From: Fragum whitleyi
Taxonomy: Eukaryota; Mollusca; Bivalvia; Cardiida; Cardiidae
Assembly (NCBI GenBank): GCA_948146395.1
Contig: OX411544.1
Coordinates: 95,405,232-95,469,231 of the forward strand
Direction of reading: 5' to 3'
DNA length: 64,000 nucleotides
In this document: positions 23,001-35,000 of the stretch, piece by piece
Layout: the number at the start of each line of letters is the position of its first letter
Numbering within the stretch: the stretch's first letter is position 1
Translations under genes and position numbers: made by a program
Notes under the pieces: model-generated
Told to the model about the DNA's origin: nothing
Databases searched by the model: none
Seen by the model: only the letters and a program-made list of their open reading frames with translations

Positions 23001-26000
23001 GAAAGCAGTGTAAAATTCCATTCAAAACAAAAAGAAAACTGTTTGGGATTGTTATGGTATGAAATACTGGATCCCACATTTAAAAACTATGGTTCAGCCC
23101 AATATGGATAATAAATCAAAATCTGTTGAATTCAGTTTTTATACGCCCAAAGGGTCGTATTGTGTTATGGCCTCGGTCGTCCGTCTGTCCGTCCGTCCGT
23201 CTGTCCGTCTGTCCGTCTGTTAGCAATTTTTTGTGTGCGCGACTCCTCCTAAATTAACAATGGGAATAAGCTGAAACTACACACAATTACTCCCTATGAT
23301 GTCTAGTTGTGCATAAGACCTTTGAAATTCAAATCGCTCCAGTCATTCCTGAGAAATCTTGAATTATCTGCCCTTTAATATAACCAAAATCACTGTTTTT
23401 TGTGTGCGCAACTCCTCCTAAATTAACAATGGGAATAAGCTGAAACTACACACAATTACTCCCTATAAAGTCTAGTTGGTCATAAGACCTTTGAAATTCA
23501 AATCGCTCCAGTCATTCCTGAGAAATCTTGAATTATCTGCCCTTGAATATAACAAAATCACTGTTTTTTTGTGTGAGCAACTCCTCCTAAACTATCAATG
23601 GGAATAAGCTGAAATTACACACAATTACTCCCATTGATGTCTAGTTGTGCATAAGACCTTTGAAATTCAAATTGCTCCCGTCATTCCTGAGAAATCTTGA
23701 ATTATCTGCCCTTGAATTTAACAAAAATCACTAGTTTTTGTGTGCGCAACTCCTCCTAAACTATCAATGGGAATGAGCTGAAACTAGACACATTTACTCC
23801 CTATGATATCAAGGTGTGCACAAGACCTTTGAAATTCAAATCGCTCCAGTCAATCCCGAGAAATCTTGAATTATCTGCCCTTGAATTAAACGAAAATCAC
23901 TGTTTTTTGTGTGCAACTCCTCCTTAACTATCAATTGAAATGAGCTGAAACTAGACACAATTACTCTCTATAATGTATAGTTTTGAATAAGACTTTTCAA
24001 TTCAAAATGCTCCAGTAATTTTAGAGTTATCTTGGATTATCTACCCTTGAGTTGATGAAAAAAACAAAATTTCTTGTTGGCTCATTTTCTCCTACATCAT
24101 GGATGGGAATGAAAGGAAACTTGCCATAATGACTCTGTAGGTTGTCTTTTTGTGCTTAGGACTAAGTATATTTTCATATTTAAATGTAATGGCACCAGTT
24201 GTCTGTCTGTCTGTTTGCAAAATTTTAAGCTATCATTCAAGCTCATGTTACTGACAAGCCAAGGTTACTAACAAGCCCCTTCGGGCTTATATGCGCCTCT
24301 CTGCGAAGCTCTTGTTACAAAGATGAGAAGGAAGTATTTTTCCTGACCTAGCGTACAATTTACCCATTCATTAATCCATTACCTGCTTAGATAACACAAT
24401 ATTACCATAGCAGAATGCGAGGATTGTTACATCTCAAGACAGAAAAATAGCTATTTAAAAATAGAAGGCTTTTTAGCTCGACTATTCAAAGAATAGGGGG
24501 GCTATTCCAGTCACCCGGGCGTCGGCGTCGGCGTCAGCGTCGGTGTAATGCTTTGGTTAAGTTTTTACGTGCAAGTGTTTAAAATTTCTATTAAAGCTAT
24601 TGCTTTGAAACTTTGCACATGCTTCTGTGACCATAATATCAGCATCTAGACAAAGATTCTTTACTCTGATATTAAATTTAGTGGAATTTTAACTGTTTTC
24701 GGACTTAGGAATCTTGGTTAAGTTTTTACGTGCAAATGTTGTTTATCTGTAATATTTCTGTTTCTTTAAAAGCAATTGCTTTGAAACTTTACACATGCTT
24801 CTGTGGCCATAATATCAGCATCTAGACAAAGATTCATTACTCTGATATTGAATTTAGTGGAATTTTAACCCTTTTCGGACTTAAAAAATCTTGGTTAAGT
24901 TTTTACGTGCAAATGTTGTATTTCTGTAATATCTCTATTTCTACTAAAGCTATTGCTTTGAAACTTTGCACATGCTTCTGTTACCATAATATCAGCCTCT
25001 TGACAAAGAATCAATACTCTGATATTGAATTTAGTTGAATTTTAACCCTTTGCGGACTTAGAAATCTTGGTTTAGTTTTAACGTGCAAATGTTGTATATC
25101 AGTCATAGCTCTATTTCTACGTAGGCTTTTGATTTGAAACTTTACCCATGCTTCTATTACCATGATATCAGCCTCTTGACAAACATTTATTACTCTGATA
25201 TTGAATTTAGTGAAATTTTGACCTTTTTTAGACTCAGAAATTCTTGGTTAAGTTTTTACATGCAAATATTGTACATCAGTTATATCTCTAATTCTATTAA
25301 AGCTATTGCTTTCAAACTTTGCACTTGCTTCAATGATCATAACAACAGCCTCTTGATAAAGATTCTATCTCTGGTATAGAATTCAGTGGATTTTTAACCT
25401 TTTTTTGGACTTAGAAATTCTTGGTTAAGTTTTTACGTGCAAATGTTGTATTTCTGTAATATCTCTATTTCTACTATAGCTGTTGCTTGGAAACTTTATG
25501 CATGCTTCTTTGACCATAATATTAGCCCAAAGAAAAAGATTCATTACTCTGATATTTAATTAAGTGGAATTTTAACCCTTTTCGGCCTTAAAAATCTTGG
25601 TTATGTTTTTATGTGCAACTGTTTTATGTTAGTTGTATCTCTGTTCCTACTAAAGCTATTGCTTTGAAACTCTGCACATGCTTCTTTAACCATAATATCA
25701 GCCTCTAGACAAAGATTCTCTTCTCTTGACTTTCATTTTATTGGAAATTTCATTTTATTGAATTTCCAATGTCGATATTGATTTGCTGTTACTATCCAGC
25801 ACTAGGAATAGTCGAGCTTCGCTGTCCTCCGACAGCTCTTGTTAATATCATGTCCTAGATCATCCCCAACTCTGTTACATGTCTTTTCTTGCCTACTAAA
25901 TGAGGACAGTTGAAATCATGCTTCAAAATTAATAATTTTATTTCAGCTGGGTCAATTGAAAATAGTCCCGTTAAAAATATGTTTCTTTTTTCAACAAATC

Positions 26001-29000
26001 TTTACATTCTTGCTTCTTGGTATTAAATAATAAGAGATCAAGAGAATATTTGCTGATTTCATGGAGGAATGAAACTTAAAACAAGAAACACACTCATATG
26101 AATCCGCTTCACATATTCATACAGTGTGATTAGGTTTTTAGTTTCATACCTCTATGAAATTAATAAATACTCTATGTTTGGAGAGCAGTTGGTGTGAGAA
26201 GTTCATTGAATGTCCTAGTCACTGCAATATCATTGAAATACTGTTTAAAGGAGCATTTAACCTAATCCAATCAATCATAAATTCAATTAATTCATTCATT
26301 CATTAAAACAGCACAGCAAGTCATAAATCGAGATACAACAAAAAATTTGGTTGAAATAATTTTCAGTTGTAGAAAACAAGAGTAACATCAGTAAATGGGA
26401 GAAATGATGTAAATGTTATATCTTATGGAAGTAGGAAGGAAGAGAGAAATTAAATGAAGAAACATTGTAGCTGTCATTCAATTAAGATTATCTAGATGGG
26501 GATATCTGGCACATTTAATTCAAGTGTTGTACCTCCCTAATGAAAAGTTCTGTATTAGCAAGTGAAAATTTACTGAGGGGCTCTTTCTTTATATGCTCCC
26601 ACATTACAATTATCAGGGGCATATTGTTTAACTGTTGTCCATTTTGTCTGTCGGCAAAAAACTAAATTTTGCAGATTATACCTCAATCCAATGCAAGAAG
26701 ACACAATGCTCTCATTTGGCATGATGATAGAAATAATTGGTAAGATTCTGGAGAAACCAAGGTCATGTGACGAACTCATAGTCTTCTATGAATTAAGGGC
26801 TCGTTTTTGGTTAATTTGCCATTATAGAGGCATCAAATTAGTCTTTCACAAACAAATTTTGTTTTAAAAAGAATAACTCTAAGATATAATTCCATAGCAA
26901 GTGCATTACATCTACTTAAAATGTATTTGAGAAATCTGGCTGTGACACTGTCCTTTACCAATAGTATTTCACAGCCTCAGCCAAGTAAATGTACTGCTGA
27001 TTCCTAAAAAGCAAAATGTTGCATTAAATATATTGTATTTTCTCTAATAATAGTGCCCTCCCTAATAGTAGCACCCTTCCGTACGAGGAAACCCCACTTC
27101 AAATGGCCAAATTTTAGGAACTTTTTGAGATCTCCTCTCTAATTTGAGATGAATTTAGTCTAAACAGTAACTTATATGATTGCTTAGTAGAAATTCACTT
27201 AAAATTAAAGGGAAAAGGGCCTAAAAGCCATCAATTTTATGAATTTTTAAATCAGAAAAAAAAGCTCCCTTACCATGTTATGTATAGCTCCAGGGAGCGT
27301 TTATTAAGAGAAATATGGTATGAAAAAAAGCTTATTCAGTGGCATCCATGGAAGTGTGGCAGCCCCCTTATCCATTGTCATGCTGAGCCCCAAATATTTT
27401 TGCTTGAGGTAGAGGATTTCACTGTTTAACTTTAATCTGTTCTGTCAGATCTTAGGCGTTACTGCCTCACAATTAGTGTACTTTGATTTTATTGCGATTT
27501 TTACTAATTCAGCATGTCAAGGGTTATGCAAGAGGTTCTGTAAGCAGCTATTAATTTAGGTTCTTTAATTGACTTTAACATTCAACAGATACCAAATCCC
27601 ATTTCCATATATTCCATATTCAAAACTTCTGATCATATAGACTAACATCAGCCTTCACAGACATACAGTGTGATCTTAGACATTGCTACCTACTTTCTAA
27701 TTGATATATATGTTGGTGAAAAATAGTACACCAGCTAGTTTCCAAAAGTTTGCAATAAGTTTGAAACCAAAGTTTAAATTTAGCTGGATAAGGGTTAACT
27801 GACCACCGAAAATACAACAGGTTGCATTGCATTAATATGTGCAAGTTTCAGATATATATCAAAGCTTTCAGAAATTGGGACAAATTCAATAAAACTAGGA
27901 CACTCCTATAAATCAAATCAAAAATGAAACCTGCAGATACAAACCAATAAAAGAGGAGCATTAAGATTCTGTGAAGATTGCATGCAAGTAAGATGGTTTG
28001 ATAAATGACAGGTAATTACATGATTGCATGCTGCATTGAAACAATCAGTGTTTTCTTTGAATGTACAAACATTCTCTTGTCTTTCTGATTGAACTAATCT
28101 CTTTTTTCATGCAATATGAAACCTGGCATGAGTTCTAAAACCCTTATCATGCTGCTAATGATGTACTCTTTCTGTTCACAAAGCTGTAGACACTAGAGAA
28201 TAAGATAAGCCTGCAGAGAAGTGCAGTCTTGGCCCAATGTTATAAAAGTTTTTCTCAGACTCAGGCTCAATTTTTACAAAATTTCAAATTAGAAAGTTTT
28301 GTCAGAGTAAAGAAATACGTTTCAAGTCCTTTGAATGCCTAAAGGGCAATACTTCATAGTTTGTTTTCATCTTTTTGAAAACATTTTCCAAGAAATCAAC
28401 CACGTCAGCCCATCCCACTCTCCGTCTTTCCTCTATGCCCCCCCCCCTTCAAGTTTCTTCCAAATCACTGTATTTGTTTCTCCTTTATCTATATAATTTT
28501 ATTACTCTTTCAAAACTACTTTATGCCGATCCCTTTGTATCTAGCATAATTCTAATATCTATCTCTCTTCACCCCTATCTTTCTCTTTAATTTTGTCTTT
28601 CGCCCTGTCCCGTCCTTCGTGACTATGGCTAGTCTGGTCCGATATCAAGTACGCCGGTTAAGTAAGTTCTGGAACATGTAACTGGTAAGATTAACAAATG
28701 AACAAGTTAGGTCATTTTTAATCAAAGTAAGTCAAAATCAACGCGTATTTAAAAATGAAAAATGCGAATCGACAGAAAAATGTCCGCCGTCCTTTTTGTT
28801 TACACTTTCAATTCATAGCAAAGAATGTATACATCCGAATGTAAAAATATAACGGAAAGGATTTTGCCAGAAAAGGTCTTTGACATAACTGTTATTTAAA
28901 GTGGTTTACAATTAAACAAGACATCGTTCTTGAAGTATAGGTGATGTAAAAAATTAATTGTGAGAATCGAACATGGTCCAACAATATCAAAGTATACAAT

Positions 29001-32000
29001 GAAAAGTTTATTGAATTAAAATGGGAATATACGAGGGGTGATCCAGAAATTCGTATAATGGGCTTATAACTTTGGCATTTCTATCTTGTTCAGTGTATAA
29101 TTTGTCGTGTGTGAAGTTCAATATCTTCGAAGAGTACAAATGTAATCATTTTTGCGAAATCATAAACAGCGGCCTTACATTTTGTTACCATAGAAACATA
29201 TGTATGCTAAGGCGGGGGAGCGTAAAAAATAATGAAAATCTGTTTCATTTATCAAATTTTCTAACACTTTTCATAAACTCTATTTGAAATTTTTTCGTAG
29301 AAGTAAATAAGGCCAAATGGAGAAGCAATTGTCATACTTAAAACATTTTTGAAAGAGTTTTTACGGACACATGGTGATTAAAATAAAGCTTAATAATCGG
29401 GTGAAAAGCAACCTGACGACTACACCAAATTGTGACTTCCGTTTATTTTCGAATTTTGTAATGATCATGACATATTCACCAACCATCACCTTTCAGATAT
29501 TTTAAAGAAATATTACGCAAAAAAAAAAGAAGTTTTTGTTGGTTTACCTCGTATATTTTAAGAGTGCCAGGCTTTATTAGAGAATTAAGAATGGTATAAT
29601 AGAGTTTAAAGAGAATGAGGTTGTCTAAATTGCTTCTTATTACTTTCCAGACTTAAAGGTCCTACATCTGGGTCTCCACCTCACTAGAAATACTGTTCCT
29701 ATAAAATTGTACTCCAATTTGAATTCCAAATGGAATGTGGATACTTTCTGCAAATTATTTTATTATGCACAGTAAGGCATGTTAGCAGATGGAGACTATA
29801 TAGAAAAGAGTAAATAATGACGTCGCATTTGACGTTCTTTCTCCCCTGCCTTATTGTGAGGTTGGACGAGTTCTTTTGGCGTAGTTGCCCTCACAAGCTC
29901 GGGCACTCTGCCAAAAGAACTCGTTCGGCACAATATATTCCCACATAAATTCAATAACCTATAATATTAATAAGTTGTTATTTATAACATCTTGTTAATA
30001 TCATCTTTTATGTAAATACATTAAAATGGGTAATAAAGCAGAATTGCGGCTTTAATCTCAAATTGAAATTTGAGAAAATTTTGAATTGAGCATGAGAAAA
30101 GTTCTGGCCCAGATGTTAATCTACACTACCTGCTTTCTATTCAATTATTGTGGTCTAGTCATAACAGTCTTCAATTCTTTTCTGAATCTGAACCCCCATG
30201 GCACATAATGCTAATCGCTTTCCTGTTTTACAAAAATTTGGACCTGTCCAAATTCAAAGGTTTTGCAGACAAAAATTTAAAGTGGATTTAATTTGAAAAA
30301 TAACCATTCAGTAGGGTAGAAAACAGTGTGGAAAAAGAAGAAATTGCTTGTCAGAAGCAATTTCTTCTTTTTTCACAAAGTTTTCTCAATTATAAAATCA
30401 CAGGCATGTAAAAAGCAGGGATTAAACAGCAAAGGGTTATACTATTAGATGGGTTGAATAATGCCAGACTCAGACTGTTTCCCTCTCATAACTGGGTGCT
30501 CTATTTTCATGGCTCTTATTCCCTAAAGTTATTCAAAGAGTTTCCTTCCCAAAAATATATGCTTGCCTTGCAAAGTAACCAAGTCTGAAAATTTATAAAA
30601 TCTTCATTTTATTCTTGTGTCAATCCATGATGCATTGAGGTTTTACATTGATACGGTTTGACGATCTTTTATAAATTATTTTGGGTTAAGGAAGAAGATC
30701 TGTGTAAGCATATGGATTATATTTGTGATTACCCTGTTTTCAGATTTCAAAACACTCCAGGGTAATTGCATCAAGGATAAATTTTCAATTAAGACAATTA
30801 CCTAAAATCAATAACCAATTTATTATTTCTATCTAATGATGCCAGATATTTGTTTTCAACTGTCTCAATTGTGATGTAATCAACCTTAGGTTATTTTGCA
30901 ATATTGCCAGATTTGTTAGCTGAGCGAAAAAGTTCTAACTACCTATATGTTTACAGCTGTTTTACCCTAAGCTATATTAGCTAATTATGCTACCCTTCAA
31001 AGAGGAGGGGGTATATTGCTTTGCATTTGTCAGTCAGTTGGTCTGTCTGATGGTCCGTCTGTCCGTAGACCATTTTTTTGTCCGGAGCAAATCACAAACA
31101 TCTCTTATTAGAATACTGTGAAACTTCTGAAAAAGCCCCATCCTCCAATAAAACCCCATCCCCCTTCGAGGTTGAAGCTGACCGTTTTTTATGCGATTTT
31201 ACAAATCTTGAAGCTTCTTATAAAGGCCTGAACCCACAAAGGTCACTAGAAATTCATGAGGTTGTAATGTACCTTTTCCCAATCTAATGTTGATATTTTG
31301 ATTGGATTATGTTTATTTTTTGGCTATTCTTTCACCATCTAAACAAAATGTTGATGGCTCAGTACAAAACAGTTGTCCCTTTCAATGGGTTTATAGCCTT
31401 TTACAACTGTTTGGCACTGAGCCATTGATATGTAGCATAGCCTCTTATAAAACCCATCCATTTCTAATAGAAATGCCATGATTAAAATAGAACCTCTGGG
31501 TTCTATTAACCCTTTCCTGTTATACAAAATTTTGGACCTGTCCAAATCCAAAGGTTTTGCAGATGAAAATTAAAAGTGGATTTAATTTGAAAAATAACCA
31601 TTCAGTAGGGCAGAATATAGTGTGGAAAAAAAAGAAATTGCTTGTCAGAAGCAATTTCTTCTTTTTTCACAATGTTTTTTCAATCATAAAATCACAGACA
31701 CATAAAAAGCAGGGATTAAACAGCAAAGGGTTAAAACTTATTGGGTATTACTTATATATATAATAAGAGGGGTGAAGACCTTTTTAATCTTTAGAGTGCC
31801 TAGTGCTTAATGAAGACTTGATCTAATCAGACTGCAGAAGCACAACCTAGCAGAGGTTTTGCTGTACCCATATGTGAAATTGTTGGACATGTCACACACC
31901 TGTCCAAATTCAAAGGTTTTGCAGACGAAATTTTAAAGTGGATTTAATTTGAAAAATAACTATTCAGTAGGGTAGAAAATAGTGTGGAAAAAGAAGAAAT

Positions 32001-35000
32001 TGGTTGTCAGAAGCAATTTCTTCTTTTTTCACAATGTTTTCTCAATCATAAAATCACAGACACGTAAAAGCAGGGATTAAACAGCAAAGGGTTAAATAAG
32101 AAAGTTGGCATTATGCAATTCCTGAGACAGAAAATAATTCTAGATTATTACTTGTCTCTTAAATCTCTAATAACAGATAAATAATTTAAGATTAATAGGC
32201 CCTGAGATCATGATTGTTATTAAATTGGAAATATGAAATCCTTTCTCTTTTGGCTAAAGTTTGTGAGGAACAAGTTAACTTACAATTGAAATCTTCAGAT
32301 TGATATTTTTACTGTTAAATAGTGTTTGACATAGGGTTTAAACTTTCAACATGCAAAGAGTTTGTAAAATTTCCAAGCTAACCAAATCCTCTTAACATCG
32401 AATTAGAGAATGATTAGTTTGGAAGGATTATTCTAGAAATTAATTAGGAATGTCTGCTAAAGAAAAGGGTCTGAAGCTCGTTCATTTGACGTCGTGACGT
32501 CATTAAGGGGCCAACCCCTTTCCGACCCGCCAAAATCAATATTTGCAAATATTTGAAATATATGAATTCATCGGCCAATTTTCACGAAAAAAGTTTCATT
32601 TTGAAAGTCCAAGAACGCCCGAGCTATACGTTTAATTTCTGTGCACATTCAAATAGAAAAATAGGCCCGAAACGCTAACTTTTTCGCAAATTTTAAGATT
32701 TGACGTTCCTTTTTCCATTTCATTTTTTGTAAATAAGTAGAAATTTCTCAAAATTTCGTCCGGTGACCTATGCTGATTTTTTGTTATTTTGTAGGGAAGA
32801 GAATATGCTTTTCATTAATCAAATAAAAATGATATGTCTTCGGGTTAGATTTTTTATTAAATTCGATTTTGTGAAGTTGTTGGAACGATTTTCGTCGGAT
32901 TCGACGTCGCACTAAAACCATCTGTACTATGCTTATTTGGCGCCAATCTCCGTGCAATAACTTATTCTAAAATATTTGAAATTTAGGTTTATCGTAAAAT
33001 ATAGGGTCCAATAGTATTAAATCTGAATGTGGTTTTAAGAAACAAAAAAAAATCACTTAAGTTTTATCCATTAAAAAGACAGCTTTTGTAAACATTTGAC
33101 GCGACGTTGAAATATCCTCTGATTTGCGTTATCTTCGCGGAATCGAATTTTACAAAAAATCTGACCCGAAGACACATGTTTTTTATTTCAAAAATCTTCA
33201 GCGGAATGGTTTGGCAGCAACATATCTAAATTTCAGCATAGGTCACCGGACGAATTTTTGAGAAAAAAGGCAATATTTCCAGTGACTGTACTCAAAAATA
33301 GCAACGTAGAAGACATTAACATTTAATACGTTACGCTTAATTGTATTTCTTACACTTATATCCTCATATCAATAAAACATAAGATCCGGCGTCTTTAAAC
33401 GAAGCAAATGGCATTTTCGGGATGCAAATCGGTTTATTATTTCCGAAAAAATGGACAATTACTGATTTTGGCCCCTAAAAAAGGGGTCGGCCCCTTGATG
33501 ACGTCATGACGTCAACTCTACGCTATGAAATTCCTTTTTATGACCGAAATATGAAAGCGGGTACTTCAAAGTATAGTTTTGTCGCATTGAACATGATTTG
33601 CAGACAATTTAAAATTTGGACCTAAAATTGCCCTCTATGTGTCCGCAGTTACCTTAATATTGAAACTATAGAAAGAATTAGTCTGGCTTATTTTTTGTTA
33701 TTGTTCATCAGATTTAGATGAAACTTTCAGTAATTATTCATATGGATGTGAGGGCTAATAATACAAACATGCAACCAAATATGTCCACACATCTATTAAG
33801 GAATTGTAGCCATGGAAACCAAAGGATGGGCTTTCGGGGCACTTTTGTTTTATATTCTCTGTTGAGAAAGAAATTCCTACAAAACAAGCAATACACAAGC
33901 GGTTTAGAAAAATCAAATTGTGTTGAAATAAGCATTGAATATGCAACAAGTGTACTTGAAACCATGTGGTTAACTTAAAAAGTCTCATGGCTATTTTAGG
34001 TCTAATCAAGGCGGCTTTTGTTTTTCGGAAATAACATAACGTAGGGGCACTTGAAATGGTAATTACTATTAATATGGGTTATTGTTTTAATTGAATGTGG
34101 GTTATTGCATTGGCATTGCGTCTCGAATTGAACAATAAAGATCAGAGTTAAATTCCTCAGCATTTATTCTGGGGTTGTTTTATTTGAATATTATTGATAT
34201 ACCTATTTTTAGCGCAGCTGTTTTTTTTTTAGAAAACTAGAGGTATAATGATCACCTTGGCGTCGTTTGTGTTGGTGTTGGCGTAAGCTTGACAAACTTT
34301 AACCCTGATCATATCTCTGTTGTCGTTGAAGGTATCTTCATGAAACTTGGCATGTATGGTCACCATCTTAAGAGCTATCCGGACTATCAAGTGGGTAATT
34401 CTGGAAACATTGTCGTAAGAATAATGCCCCTTTTTGTGACTTAAATTTTTTGCATCATCCAGCACCTGTAGCCTAGCTTTGCATCCATAGGTGGTGCTCT
34501 TGTTTATGTATTGCGAAATACAATTTTGCAGTAGCCATGTAGGCATGATTGCATAACAAAAGTTTAGTTGAAACTGCAGGGTAAACAGTATGTATAAAAT
34601 GTTTAACCCTAAGGCTACCACTAAAATTGTATCTTTGTATTTGTATTTTTGCAGTAGCCATGTAGGCATGATTGCATAACAAAAGTTTAGTTGAAACTGC
34701 AGGGTAAACAGTATGTATAAAATGTTTAACCCTAAGGCTACCACTAAAATTGTATCATACAATCTAGCCTTAAGGTTATTTACACGGGGGAAAAAATCAA
34801 AATCACAAAAGAAAATAAGCTGAACTTAAATACCTACTTTCTTCACCAAGAATTCTATGCAAATCAATCATTTCTTTTTTTCAGACAAGGAGGATCAGTT
34901 TAGAAGATGCTGGCAAACTCTTCAAATTTTATCGAGAATGTGACGAGTTTGAGACGTGGATGAAAGAAAAGGTACAGTAATTACACTTTGTAGGGTTCCT

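Noticed and set aside
23226..25700. CRISPR array
   Set aside because: Units are head-to-tail and continuous without spacers, are 160-178 bp long, and lie in a eukaryotic intron.
34229..34762. 177-codon minus-strand open frame with repeated hydrophobic segments
   Set aside because: It is produced by reading the 123-bp tandem duplication and a modular repeat backwards; no splice context or family similarity.
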